A stretch of 64,000 nucleotides of DNA from Vibrio inusitatus (GTDB lineage Bacteria; Pseudomonadota; Gammaproteobacteria; Enterobacterales; Vibrionaceae), in contig AP024878.1 in assembly GCA_024346935.1 (NCBI GenBank), forward strand, positions 1,488,001 to 1,552,000. Reading direction: 5' to 3'. Below the pieces are notes generated by a model that had not been told where the DNA came from, did no database searches, and worked only from the letters and a program-made list of their open reading frames with translations. Made by a program: the position numbers and the translations under genes. This document shows positions 55,436 to 64,000 of the stretch, piece by piece (the first letter of the stretch is position 1; each line of letters opens with the position of its first letter).

Positions 55436-56677
55436 CTATTCTATTTTAGCGCTTACGCTTGGGGGAGCATCTAGCCACAGCGTTCTATCTTTAAATTTAT
55501 TAAAGCCGTATTCATACACAGCATTCATATAATCTAAACTAAGAGCATCTAACTTAGTAGGTCTAAAATCGTTATCAATGTGGGCCAAATTAAATGGGTA
55601 GCGATTCCGTTCACTAAAATGATAGATGTATTCTACATCACCTATGCCTTGTCGCCTTAGCAAAGTAGATATCGCACTTGCTGACACGGACGATATACCA
55701 TTCTCGACTTCATTAAATCTTGCTTTCAACGTTCCATTTCGTATGACATAAATATTATGTACATGTCCACTACTCTCAATAGTCCCATTAATCCATTGCG
55801 GGATCAAAAACACTTGTCGAGACACTCCTCCATCCACATGTAGCTCATTGTATTCCTCTCCCATATGAGACATAGAAATTAACTTAGCAGGGAATGCCCC
55901 TGGAATTGAACTACTTGCGATTATAATATCTTGAATTAGCTGTAGAGCCTCTGATGAACTTAATTGAGCAATTCTTCCTATATCCCACAACGCCATTTTT
56001 TGGTTATCTAAATTGGTTGTCCCAATGAGCAATATCCGTCCTTTCTCTCGTTCTAGCTTCATTCTGTCAAGCATGCTTTTATCTATAGTACTGCGTACTT
56101 TTCGTTCAAAATCCGATGTATCAAGAAAAGAGTTTTGCGAAAGTAGCTTTAATATCGAGTAACGTTGAAACATATCTCCTACGGGGATTTCCGTATAATA
56201 TCGTTTCAAATCTTCATCGTACTCTGGTCCCAAATAAGCAAATACTGCAACAATGGCGCCCGTTGATACACCTGTAATTAAGTCAAAATCAGGTCGTGTT
56301 CCTTCTTCACTCCAAGCATTTAGAATACCGGCTGAAAATGCCCCATTTACACCGCCACCGGAAAGAGCTAAATGATTGATTTCATCTGTATCCGGTCTAT
56401 TTTCAACTAACGAATTCAAATCTTGCACAATACTCAGATTCCCCTCATAAGAAAGGTTCTCATCCCAAAACCTAAGTCCTGGGGTATTAAGAGGGTTCAT
56501 ATACTCAGAATCAATCGAAGCGCTTCTTTTTTGTGTTGTTTCACAGCCCTGAATTAACAGCAAGAGACACAAACAAGATGACGTGGTAATACATGAAATC
56601 ACCTTTCCAACTTTATATCCAAGTTGTATTGTTCTTTGCCAATTAAGAGTAACTTCCGAAGCCGTTAGCTTTTGCAT
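55436..56677 (-). CDS. Patatin-like phospholipase lipoprotein
   Basis: 413 residues. An N-terminal segment with lipobox LLIQGC (C45) anchors the protein. The patatin dyad is complete: oxyanion loop GGGVNGAF (107-114), nucleophile S138 in GVSTG, and D282 in VDGGVSRQ. It would hydrolyse phospholipid or other acyl esters in the envelope. The long region before the hydrophobic stretch suggests a start further in, for example the GTG at codon 26. Its 5' end overlaps the DUF2955 gene by 13 bases, so the two are probably coupled. Confidence 0.88.
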   Translation of the reverse strand: MQKLTASEVTLNWQRTIQLGYKVGKVISCITTSSCLCLLLLIQGCETTQKRSASIDSEYMNPLNTPGLRFWDENLSYEGNLSIVQDLNSLVENRPDTDEINHLALSGGGVNGAFSAGILNAWSEEGTRPDFDLITGVSTGAIVAVFAYLGPEYDEDLKRYYTEIPVGDMFQRYSILKLLSQNSFLDTSDFERKVRSTIDKSMLDRMKLEREKGRILLIGTTNLDNQKMALWDIGRIAQLSSSEALQLIQDIIIASSSIPGAFPAKLISMSHMGEEYNELHVDGGVSRQVFLIPQWINGTIESSGHVHNIYVIRNGTLKARFNEVENGISSVSASAISTLLRRQGIGDVEYIYHFSERNRYPFNLAHIDNDFRPTKLDALSLDYMNAVYEYGFNKFKDRTLWLDAPPSVSAKIE

Positions 56678-57666
56678 AGTCGCTCTCGACTTCTATTTTC
56701 CGCAATCTGCTGCATTAAAAATATAAGTAACGCACTCAGTACTACAGCTATGAAAATTGAGCTAAATCTGTATAAAAGAGCAAAGAATGCATCTGTTTCA
56801 CCGGGCGTTAGCGCTGTTGTCATAGGAACAGTTAAAGCCGCTGTAGCCGAAAATGATATAGCTGACTTCGCTATACCTTGTGTTTGCATATAGCACAGCG
56901 GTCCTAAGATGATGGTAAATAATAGCCAATACAAAAATGCACTTTCAAACCAAAGACCAAGAGTTAATTGCATTACCAATCCCAACACGCACCCTAAGCC
57001 TGTTCCAATAATACGGACTTTCGCCATTTTAAGCGCTCCTGTATAAGTCATGGGGGCCAAGATAATTAATATTGATGCATGTGCCGCAGCTGAATCATAG
57101 AGATCGGCGAGTTGAAATATAACGAATGCAATCATTGGCAACACCCACATCATGACCAGCTGATAATTTTGATAAGGAGCTTGTTGTTGATTGCCCTCTC
57201 CCTTTTCGAGATACTCTGAATTAGCAGTTGGAAATAAGCTATAAGCTAATGCACAAATCACGATATTGAGTAAGCAATACATCAAAATAGTGATGCTAAA
57301 CTCTTCTATATCAATAAAAGAATAACTACTAAAGTTGAGTAGAATAGAGCCAACGATAAGACCCATGTAGCCCAATAAGAACGTTTTCCTATCCGTCATT
57401 GCTACACATTTGATAAAAAAGGAAATTCCAACAACGATTGTCAATAACAATGGAGTGTTTTTCAGTACCCCCCACATTACGTTAAATTCCAATATGGTTA
57501 CCAAAGCTGAAACAAATATCATCAAAAGCAGAGGTAGATGAAAATGTTCAGTATTGCTAAGAACAAACATAGGTAACACGATGGCTAGAAATCCATAGTT
57601 CCAACCTAATACCATGCTAAGAGCTAAACCCAATGAGCATGCAAACCAGATACGAAAAGCTTTCAT
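56665..57666 (-). CDS. DUF2955 / FUSC-like membrane transporter
   Basis: 333 residues with about ten membrane segments. 'KAFRIWFACSLGLALSMVLGWNYGFLAIVLPMF' opens the DUF2955 family, whose members pair with HlyD proteins as inner-membrane pumps akin to aromatic-acid exporters (AaeB). Two halves separated by a polar loop ('TANSEYLEKGEGNQQQAPYQ') resemble a FUSC arrangement. It lies 9 bases after the HlyD gene. No outer-membrane channel gene is adjacent. Confidence 0.85.
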   Translation of the reverse strand: MKAFRIWFACSLGLALSMVLGWNYGFLAIVLPMFVLSNTEHFHLPLLLMIFVSALVTILEFNVMWGVLKNTPLLLTIVVGISFFIKCVAMTDRKTFLLGYMGLIVGSILLNFSSYSFIDIEEFSITILMYCLLNIVICALAYSLFPTANSEYLEKGEGNQQQAPYQNYQLVMMWVLPMIAFVIFQLADLYDSAAAHASILIILAPMTYTGALKMAKVRIIGTGLGCVLGLVMQLTLGLWFESAFLYWLLFTIILGPLCYMQTQGIAKSAISFSATAALTVPMTTALTPGETDAFFALLYRFSSIFIAVVLSALLIFLMQQIAENRSRERLCKS

Positions 57667-57675
57667 TCAAACCAC

Positions 57676-58740
57676 CTAGTAAATAAAGTGGAACCAACTA
57701 ATTAACCGTATCCGTGTTTTGGCAATAAGTTGCCAAAACCTACTTTCTCCCGAATATAACGCAAGTGATGCTCGTGATCCGATAAACAGGGAATCCGGTA
57801 ATAACTCATTACTTTCGAGATTGATCCTTGTTCTCTGGGCATCACGGACCCAGCGATTATTTACCTCTATTTGTGTAAGCATTCCATTCGGGTTTTGGTG
57901 ACCCGAAGAGACGCCTCTGTCTCGACTATCCACATGATATTGATATACTTTTCCAGGAAAAGCATCAAAGGTAACTAAAGCATGATAATCATTAGTGACT
58001 TTAGATACGGACTTTTCTCTGAAATCCGCAGCAACCCAAAGAGAATCATCGGTAACAAACGTCAACAAAGGCATATTAGCATTGGCTATTGTTCCTACTT
58101 CTAGTCTGAGGTTGGTTACTGTGCCATCACTTGGGGAACGCACTACAGTATTACTTATATCTAGTTTCGCCTTTTCTAAACGACTTTGAGCAACAAGTAC
58201 ATCAGTAGTAACACCCTGACCTGTATTAAGTTGCGCGTTTAATTTGTTTAGGTTCTGTTTCTCAATCTCAAGATCTGCAATAGCAATTTGATACTGCTTT
58301 TTTTTACTTTCTAACTCAGAAACTGATACCGCTTGGTGTTTTGCTAACTTAGATATTCTTTGATATTCCGATTTAGCATTATTCAAAGAAGCTTTTACAC
58401 GAGAAATATTGGCGATAGCTGCGCTTTTTTTAGCACGTAGTGCTAACTCACTTTCTTTCGCAGACTGCAAGGCAAGCTCAGCTTGATCCAAAGCGATTTC
58501 AAATTTACGAGAATCGAGAATAAATAAAATATCTCCCGTTTTTACTTCTTCGTTATTCTCAACAAGCACATCAGTAACCCTACTTGTCACCTCTGATGCA
58601 ATTTGAACCACTTGCCCATAAACACGACCCTCTGTAGTAAATGGTGCTCGTCGGTCTGAAACAATTAGATATATAAATGATACAAAAAACATTGCAGTAA
58701 AAAAGGTCATACAGCGTAAAAACATCTGCTTCTCTCTCAT
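57676..58740 (-). CDS. HlyD/EmrA-family membrane fusion protein
   Basis: 354 residues. A single membrane segment near the N-terminus (about 8-26) is followed by the biotinyl-lipoyl half 'GQVVQIASEVTSRVTDVLVENNEEVKTGDILFILDSRKFEIAL', a long alpha-helical hairpin (about 80-190) and a second lipoyl half 'VVRSPSDGTVTNLRLEVGTIANANMPLLTFV'. It bridges the inner-membrane pump to an outer-membrane channel. First gene of the minus-strand operon, divergent from the LysR gene. Confidence 0.93.
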   Translation of the reverse strand: MREKQMFLRCMTFFTAMFFVSFIYLIVSDRRAPFTTEGRVYGQVVQIASEVTSRVTDVLVENNEEVKTGDILFILDSRKFEIALDQAELALQSAKESELALRAKKSAAIANISRVKASLNNAKSEYQRISKLAKHQAVSVSELESKKKQYQIAIADLEIEKQNLNKLNAQLNTGQGVTTDVLVAQSRLEKAKLDISNTVVRSPSDGTVTNLRLEVGTIANANMPLLTFVTDDSLWVAADFREKSVSKVTNDYHALVTFDAFPGKVYQYHVDSRDRGVSSGHQNPNGMLTQIEVNNRWVRDAQRTRINLESNELLPDSLFIGSRASLALYSGESRFWQLIAKTRIRLISWFHFIY

Positions 58741-58837
58741 TATTAGCTCCTTACCTTAATAGTTAATAGATTATAAAGATCATGAGTTCTTTCTGGTAGA
58801 CTATAAAATCAGCCATTTAGGAGCTATAAATAGGACA

Positions 58838-59698
58838 ATGAAGACGCATTTTGATGATTTATGGATGTTTACACAGGCTGTTCTGCACGGCGGAATTAGT
58901 GCTGCGGCAAACGCAAATGGTTTACAACGCTCAAAGGTGAGTCGTCGCATACAAACACTAGAAGAGTCATTAGGTTGTGAACTGTTAATTAGAACCACTA
59001 GAACCATTGAATTAACGGGCCCGGGGAAACACCTTTACCAACTTGCCTATGAGCAAATGTATAATATCGAACAAGGGATTAAAGCGATGAAAGAGTCACA
59101 TCAAGATTATGTTGGTGTGTTACGCCTTGCTGTACCGTCTGCTTTAATGACATCACAAGTATTTAATTCAATTATCACTGAATACTCATCTAAATTTCCT
59201 AATGTTCAGCTCGAAGTAGAGAATCATCAAGGTAGCATTGATTTAAAACGGCAAGGCTTTGACCTTCAGGTTTTGCCAGAAGTTGTTACTATTACAGATG
59301 AAAGCTATGTTCAATTCAGTCTACAACCCTACCAATCTCATCTAGTCGCCTCCCAAAAATATTTAGACTCTCACCCACCATGTGAAACGCTCGCCGATCT
59401 AAAATCTCATAGAATATTTGCGAACCGTTACAATGCAAAATTGTTGGGCAAAGACATCCCAATTCACCTCAAATCTGATGACTTAAACTTAATGTATTCA
59501 TTAGCCTTAAAGGATAAGGGCATCGCATTTCTTCCTAAAAATCACTCGCTTACTTCTATTGGATACAGTCCTTTGATACAAGTGCTACCAAACGCCAAGT
59601 TTCCCAGCCTTAACCTAACCCTGATTTATCCTTCATCTAAAAATTTATCGAAGAAAACTAGAGCTTTAATATCCATATTTAAAGAAAAGATTGCATAA
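58838..59698 (+). CDS. LysR-type transcriptional regulator
   Basis: 286 residues. The winged helix-turn-helix (about 3-62: 'DDLWMFTQAVLHGGISAAANANGLQRSKVSRRIQTLEESLGCELLIRTTRTIELT') and the periplasmic-binding-like effector domain are complete. 'QVLPEVVTITDESYVQFSLQPYQSHLVASQKYL' belongs to the effector domain. Divergent from the HlyD gene with 97 bp between, the usual sign that it controls that operon. AGGA precedes the ATG. Confidence 0.92.
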   Translation: MKTHFDDLWMFTQAVLHGGISAAANANGLQRSKVSRRIQTLEESLGCELLIRTTRTIELTGPGKHLYQLAYEQMYNIEQGIKAMKESHQDYVGVLRLAVPSALMTSQVFNSIITEYSSKFPNVQLEVENHQGSIDLKRQGFDLQVLPEVVTITDESYVQFSLQPYQSHLVASQKYLDSHPPCETLADLKSHRIFANRYNAKLLGKDIPIHLKSDDLNLMYSLALKDKGIAFLPKNHSLTSIGYSPLIQVLPNAKFPSLNLTLIYPSSKNLSKKTRALISIFKEKIA

Positions 59699-59884
59699 GA
59701 ATACGACGACGTACTTATCGCCCAACAAACGAACTAGAAAATGCGATCAGTTCAAAAAGGAACAATTTAAATGCGTCATAGGAGATGACAAACCGTTAAG
59801 GGTGCTTCTTTTGCATACATAGAGTTGTAATACTTGTATATCCTATAAGTATTGATAGCCTATAAAGCCAAGATTTCTGATAAC

Positions 59885-60050
59885 TTATACCAATCACACT
59901 AAGCAAGTGATCAGAAATAGCTTTGGGAAAATGTTCGAGAACAAGGCTGCATTTTTCGATAAGTAGTTATTCTACAATCAAAAATTCTAACGCCGTTATC
60001 GAGCATTTAACAAGCTAGAATGACCAGTTATTTCGCACTATTGGTATTAA
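59885..60050 (+). repeat. MITE-like element, copy 2
   Basis: 166 bp with TTATACCAATC at the left and TTGGTATTAA at the right. Same orientation and length as copy 1 (10233-10399). Both are followed by an A+C-rich stretch and then a ribosome site and start codon. The inner parts differ mainly near the left third. Confidence 0.82.
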
Positions 60051-60066
60051 ACACGAGGAGCACAAT

Positions 60067-60555
60067 TTGTCTGTTGAGATCGTTAGTATCCAACCCCAGT
60101 TTGACCCACTGATAAAAGAAATCATTAAACGTGTTGGAGAAGAATTCGGCGCTGTTGGTGAGGGTTACGGGCCATCAGACCCTGAGGTTTACAACATGAG
60201 TCGCTATTACACGCGAGAAAATCGCAGTCGCTATTTAGTTGCTTTAAAAGATGGCAAAATTGTTGGTGGTTGTGGAATTGCTCCATTCAAGCAAGGCTCT
60301 TCTATTTGCGAGTTAAAAAAACTCTTTCTGCTTCCAGATGCAAGAGGGTTAGGACTAGGCAAGTCTTTGACCAACCAGTGCTTAGACTTCGCTAAACAAC
60401 AAGGGTTCACTCAATGCTATCTAGATACTCTATCGAATATGGACTCAGCAATTAAGCTTTATGAAAATCTAGGGTTTAAACACTTGGCGAAACCATTGGA
60501 AGGTACGTTACACAATTTATGCGACGTATGGATGTTAAAAGATCTTAATAAGTAA
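60067..60555 (+). CDS. GNAT family N-acetyltransferase
   Basis: 162 residues. The acetyl-CoA loop is ARGLGLGKSLTNQCLDFA, and 'YLDTLSNMDSAIKLYENLGFKHL' follows it. The TTG start is preceded by GAGGAG six to eight bases upstream, which decides it. The ribosome site begins just after the MITE-like element. Acceptor substrate unknown; the neighbour rplT is convergent. Confidence 0.86.
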   Translation: MSVEIVSIQPQFDPLIKEIIKRVGEEFGAVGEGYGPSDPEVYNMSRYYTRENRSRYLVALKDGKIVGGCGIAPFKQGSSICELKKLFLLPDARGLGLGKSLTNQCLDFAKQQGFTQCYLDTLSNMDSAIKLYENLGFKHLAKPLEGTLHNLCDVWMLKDLNK

Positions 60556-60583
60556 CCAACTTACTTTAGCAATAATTGATGCC

Positions 60584-60612
60584 AATAAAAAAGGAGACCC
60601 TAGGGTCTCCTT
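60584..60612 (-). terminator. Terminator after rplT, shared with the GNAT gene
   Basis: AAAGGAGACCCTAGGGTCTCCTTT, a perfect palindrome, followed on the minus strand by TTTATT and on the plus strand by AAATAAA. It ends the thrS-infC-rpmI-rplT transcript. Confidence 0.88.
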
Positions 60613-60637
60613 TAAATAAAGCTTTGTGTTCTAAAAA

Positions 60638-60991
60638 TTATAGAGCAGCTTTTGCTTTTTCAACTAGAACTGCAAATGCAGCTTTGTCGAATACCGCGAT
60701 ATCCGCAAGGATCTTACGGTCGATCTCGATAGATGCTTTCTTAAGACCGTTGATGAAACGGCTGTAAGATAGACCATTCTGGCGAGATGCAGCATTGATA
60801 CGAGCGATCCATAGCTGACGGAACTGACGCTTTTTGTTGCGACGGTCACGGTATGCGTATTGACCAGCTTTAGTAACTGCTTGGAAAGCTACGCGGTAAA
60901 CACGTGAACGTGCTCCGTAGTAACCTTTAGCTTGTTTTAGAACTTTCTTATGACGTGCACGAGCTTGTACACCACGTTTTACGCGAGGCAT
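60638..60991 (-). CDS. rplT: Ribosomal protein bL20
   Basis: 117 residues. '[68 protein letters not shown]' is unmistakable. In E. coli L20 also represses translation of rpmI and its own gene. Follows rpmI by 41 bases. Confidence 0.98.
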   Translation of the reverse strand: MPRVKRGVQARARHKKVLKQAKGYYGARSRVYRVAFQAVTKAGQYAYRDRRNKKRQFRQLWIARINAASRQNGLSYSRFINGLKKASIEIDRKILADIAVFDKAAFAVLVEKAKAAL

Positions 60992-61032
60992 TATGCTTCT
61001 CCTAAACTAAACGAATTATAAACTAAAAAGAA

Positions 61033-61227
61033 TTAAGCGTATGGCATCATACGAATAACAGCAGCCACTTCACACTTAGGAAGGATTGCGTTAGGACGTA
61101 GTTGACGCTTGTTCTTAGTAGTACGCTTAGTCAAGATGTGACGTTTACCAGCGTGCTTAAATTTGATACCACCAGCAGTTTTCTTGAAACGCTTAGCAGC
61201 ACCTTTGTTGGTTTTCATCTTAGTCAT
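61033..61227 (-). CDS. rpmI: Ribosomal protein bL35
   Basis: 64 residues, '[64 protein letters not shown]'-type sequence seen in full along the frame (short basic protein, family length 65). It lies between infC and rplT, as in nearly all gammaproteobacteria. The 104 bases before it may hold the L20-repression site. Confidence 0.97.
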   Translation of the reverse strand: MTKMKTNKGAAKRFKKTAGGIKFKHAGKRHILTKRTTKNKRQLRPNAILPKCEVAAVIRMMPYA

Positions 61228-61331
61228 GATGAATAACTCCGCATTGTTGAGTTGTTAATAACATAGTAATTAGGGCGAATGAAACCCTGCCACTTTAAAG
61301 CAGCAAGGTTAAATTACTTGCAGGCCGATAA

Positions 61332-61886
61332 TCACTTCTTTTTAGGGGCCAGTACCATAATCATCTGACGACCTTCTATTCTCGATGGGAAAGATTCAAC
61401 TACTGCAAATTCTTCAGTATCTGCTTTCAAACGATTTAGAACGTCAACACCGATGTTTTGGTGAGCCATTTCGCGGCCACGGAAGCGAATTGTTACCTTC
61501 ACTTTGTTGCCGTCTTCAAGGAAACCGGTCAGGTTGCGTAGTTTTACCTGATAGTCTCCAATATCAGTTCCAGGTCGGAATTTTATTTCCTTAATCTGAA
61601 TCTGCTTTTGCTTCTTCTTCTGCTCTTTAAGAGCCTTGCTCTTTTCAAAGAGGAATTTACCATAGTCCATCACACGACAGACCGGTGGCTCGGCGTTAGG
61701 GCTGATCTCTACGAGATCCATACCAGCTTCGTCAGCTGCAGTTTGCGCATCTTGGTAAGATACGATACCTACTGGTTCGCCATCGGCGCCAGTTAAACGA
61801 ACTTCACGAACGCTTCGGATTTCACCGTTTAAACGGTGCTGGTTTTGTTTGGCCGGTTGTTGTTGGCCACGTCTTCCGCCTTTAAT
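61332..61886 (-). CDS. infC: Translation initiation factor IF-3, AUU start
   Basis: 184 residues when begun at the ATT codon (61884-61886), against 180 in E. coli. The N-terminal domain starts '[30 protein letters not shown]' and the C-terminal domain '[41 protein letters not shown]' is intact. ATG starts are all internal. A perfect GGAGGAATAAGCT ribosome site that overlaps the thrS stop stands before the ATT. The AUU start lets IF-3 repress its own synthesis, as established for E. coli. Confidence 0.95.
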   Translation of the reverse strand: MKGGRRGQQQPAKQNQHRLNGEIRSVREVRLTGADGEPVGIVSYQDAQTAADEAGMDLVEISPNAEPPVCRVMDYGKFLFEKSKALKEQKKKQKQIQIKEIKFRPGTDIGDYQVKLRNLTGFLEDGNKVKVTIRFRGREMAHQNIGVDVLNRLKADTEEFAVVESFPSRIEGRQMIMVLAPKKK

Positions 61887-61889
61887 AGC

Positions 61890-63818
61890 TTATTCCTCCA
61901 GATTGAGCTTACGGCTTGAAACTTCGGCTTGGATATAAGAGATAAAATCATCCACTTTGAACTTGCCTAAGTCCTTGCCCTTACGAGTACGTACTGCGAT
62001 TTCGCCGGCTTCCATTTCTTGGTCACCCACCACCAACATGTACGGAACACGTTTTAAAGTATGTTCGCGGATTTTAAAGCCAATCTTCTCATTTCTCAAG
62101 TCCGCTTTGGCTCTAATTCCACTTTTTTGCATTTTTTGTGCAATTTCTTGAACATATTCTGCTTGTTTGTCAGTAATGTTCAAAATTACCGCTTGTTCTG
62201 GTGCCAACCACGTAGGGAAGAAACCAGCGTATTCTTCGATTAAGATACCGATGAAACGCTCAAGTGACCCTAGGATAGCACGGTGAATCATAACAGGAAC
62301 TAATCGTTCGTTATTTTCACCTACATAAGTTGCACCTAAACGGCCTGGTAAGTTGAAATCGAGTTGCACTGTACCACATTGCCACGCACGATCCAGACAA
62401 TCATACAAAGTAAATTCAATTTTCGGTCCGTAGAACGCACCCTCGCCTTCTTGGATCTCATAAGGAATATCCATAGATTGCAGCGCTTGCTCTAGTGCTT
62501 TCTCTGACTCATCCCAGATTTCATCAGAACCTACGCGCTTTTCAGGACGTGTAGACAGCTTAACTACGATGTTATCGAAGCCAAAGGTTTGGTACGTATC
62601 GTAAACCATCTTAATGCAGCTAATCACTTCATCTTGGATCTGGCTTTCAGTACAGAAGATGTGCGCATCATCCTGAGTAAAGCCACGGACACGCATGATG
62701 CCGTGCAGAGCACCTGATGGTTCGTTACGGTGACATGAACCGAATTCAGCCATACGTAGCGGTAAATCACGGTACGATTTCAGACCTTGGTTAAAGATCT
62801 GAACGTGACCTGGGCAGTTCATTGGCTTAATTGCGTATTCACGGTTTTCTGAGTTCGTTGTGAACATCGCATCAGCGTATTTGTCCCAGTGACCTGAACG
62901 TTCCCAAAGAACACGGTCCATCATTAGAGGACCTTTTACTTCTTGGTAATCGTATTCAGTTAGTTTTTCACGAATGAATACTTCTAGATCACGGAAAATA
63001 GACCAACCATTGTGGTGCCAGAACACCATACCTGGTGCTTCTTGCTGCATATGGAATAAGTCTAAATGCTTACCAATCTTGCGGTGGTCACGCTTAGCCG
63101 CTTCTTCAAGACGTGTTAGATGCGCCTTAAGTGCTTTCTTGTCGTGGAATGCAGTACCGTAGATACGCTGAAGCATCTTGTTGTCACTGTTACCACGCCA
63201 GTATGCACCCGCCACGTTAAGTAGCGTAAAGTGTTGACAGAAGCCCATGTGCGGTACGTGTGGACCACGACACATGTCGATGTATTCTTCGTGATGGTAA
63301 AGTCCTGGACGATCGTCTTTAGAAACATTCTCATCCAAGATTTCAATCTTGTAGGTCTCTCCGCGAGCTTCAAATGCATCGCGAGCTTCCTGCCAGCTGA
63401 CTTTTTTCTTAACAACTTGATACTTGGTTTTAGCAAGCTCTTTCATACGCTTTTCGATTTTATCTAAATCTTCTTGCGTAAGGTGATGCTCCATATCGAT
63501 GTCATAGTAGAAACCATTGTCGATAGTTGGACCGATAGCCATTTTTGCATCAGGGTAAAGTTGCTTAATAGCATGACCGAGAAGGTGAGCACATGAGTGG
63601 CGCACGATCTCAAGACCATCAACTTCATCTTTTGCAGTAATGATTTCTAGGCTTGCATCTTGTTCGATAAGATCACAAGCATCAACGCGCTCGCCATCTA
63701 CACGACCAGCAATGGTTGCTTTTGCAAGACCAGGGCCAATAGAAGCTGCGATGTCTAGAGTTGATACAGGGTTGTCAAATTGACGCTGACTGCCGTCAGG
63801 AAGAGTAATTACAGGCAT
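61890..63818 (-). CDS. thrS: Threonine-tRNA ligase
   Basis: 642 residues, the E. coli length. The TGS domain ([19 protein letters not shown]...), editing domain ('[34 protein letters not shown]'), catalytic core ('[12 protein letters not shown]', a zinc-ligand Cys; '[15 protein letters not shown]') and anticodon domain ('[24 protein letters not shown]') are complete. I start at MPVITLPDG, not at the upstream ATG at 63860, because that extension (MCCFVCNTT) does not match the family. Its last bases contain the infC ribosome site. Confidence 0.98.
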   Translation of the reverse strand: MPVITLPDGSQRQFDNPVSTLDIAASIGPGLAKATIAGRVDGERVDACDLIEQDASLEIITAKDEVDGLEIVRHSCAHLLGHAIKQLYPDAKMAIGPTIDNGFYYDIDMEHHLTQEDLDKIEKRMKELAKTKYQVVKKKVSWQEARDAFEARGETYKIEILDENVSKDDRPGLYHHEEYIDMCRGPHVPHMGFCQHFTLLNVAGAYWRGNSDNKMLQRIYGTAFHDKKALKAHLTRLEEAAKRDHRKIGKHLDLFHMQQEAPGMVFWHHNGWSIFRDLEVFIREKLTEYDYQEVKGPLMMDRVLWERSGHWDKYADAMFTTNSENREYAIKPMNCPGHVQIFNQGLKSYRDLPLRMAEFGSCHRNEPSGALHGIMRVRGFTQDDAHIFCTESQIQDEVISCIKMVYDTYQTFGFDNIVVKLSTRPEKRVGSDEIWDESEKALEQALQSMDIPYEIQEGEGAFYGPKIEFTLYDCLDRAWQCGTVQLDFNLPGRLGATYVGENNERLVPVMIHRAILGSLERFIGILIEEYAGFFPTWLAPEQAVILNITDKQAEYVQEIAQKMQKSGIRAKADLRNEKIGFKIREHTLKRVPYMLVVGDQEMEAGEIAVRTRKGKDLGKFKVDDFISYIQAEVSSRKLNLEE

Positions 63819-63971
63819 TTTAAGTCCTATTCCAGTGGTGTTACATACGAAGCAACACATGTTTAAGTTAATCTCTTGCGTTCAATGCCTAGAATACAAG
63901 AGCCAAAGAAATGGCTATTATGTCCTTCACAATTACTGATGTGATTGGATTCAAATAATAACAGGCTGAGC

Positions 63972-63999
63972 ATTGTAACCAAAATCACTCAAATAACAA
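63972..63999 (-). promoter_or_regulatory. Candidate thrS promoter
   Basis: On the minus strand TTGTTA and TACAAT are separated by 16 bases, about 150 bases before thrS. This leaves a leader long enough for the translational operator known in E. coli thrS, but I did not identify one. Confidence 0.4.
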
Positions 64000-64000
64000 C

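Overview
The window looks like a stretch of a Vibrio (Vibrionaceae, Gammaproteobacteria) chromosome. The evidence is the pheS-pheT and thrS-infC-rpmI-rplT blocks, the ihfA-purT-cdd-lrgBA-sbcB order, an AstE lying away from other ast genes, a cell-surface lipoprotein pullulanase, DUF3080 and DUF4056 proteins, and AT-leaning housekeeping genes. The genus is inferred from protein resemblance and remembered gene order, not from a database search. I see no rRNA, tRNA, CRISPR array, prophage or complete insertion sequence.

Layout. 0-6.6 kb: thioesterase, YjbR-like protein, a small membrane protein, the sbcD-sbcC nuclease operon and a 38-residue zinc-ribbon microprotein. 6.6-11.5 kb: a small beta-barrel protein behind a palindrome-rich leader, a possible 39-residue basic protein, a lipoprotein, an SgrR-type regulator, a MITE-like element and a threonine-aldolase-like enzyme. 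11.5-17.5 kb: a membrane/SH3 gene pair, a short SSB paralogue, rmuC, a 16-residue-repeat secreted protein, a WYL regulator, an Aah1-type adenine deaminase and a P-loop kinase. 17.6-23.9 kb: dCMP deaminase, a Gfo/Idh oxidoreductase, a three-gene outer-membrane cassette (beta-barrel, POTRA-less Omp85 barrel, DUF4056 protein) and a MATE transporter. 23.9-35.8 kb: glgC, an alpha/beta-hydrolase lipoprotein, astE, a Rossmann protein, a frameshifted tcyP-like transporter, sbcB, lrgA-lrgB, cdd, purT behind a PurR-like operator, and ihfA.

35.8-48.2 kb is the most accessory-looking part and lies between ihfA and pheT, which are adjacent or nearly so in many relatives. It holds the pullulanase, four tandem copies of a roughly 203-bp hairpin-bearing repeat, small secreted proteins, a run of tightly packed small enzymes (NUDIX, RsuA-type, ASCH, PhzF, flavin reductase, GNAT), cysteine-rich small proteins, YwbE and a DEAD-box helicase. 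48.3-60.1 kb: pheT-pheS, a DUF3080 lipoprotein, a PQQ-type sugar dehydrogenase, SseA, and a HlyD/DUF2955/patatin-lipoprotein operon divergent from a LysR regulator. 60-64 kb: a second MITE-like copy before a GNAT gene, then rplT, rpmI, infC (AUU start) and thrS.

The best candidates for an undescribed system are the OMP/Omp85/DUF4056 cassette (19.2-22.4 kb) and the exporter-plus-patatin operon (55.4-59.7 kb). The best DNA-level observations are the 203-bp tandem array, the paired MITE-like elements abutting start codons, and the single-base frameshift in the transporter gene.
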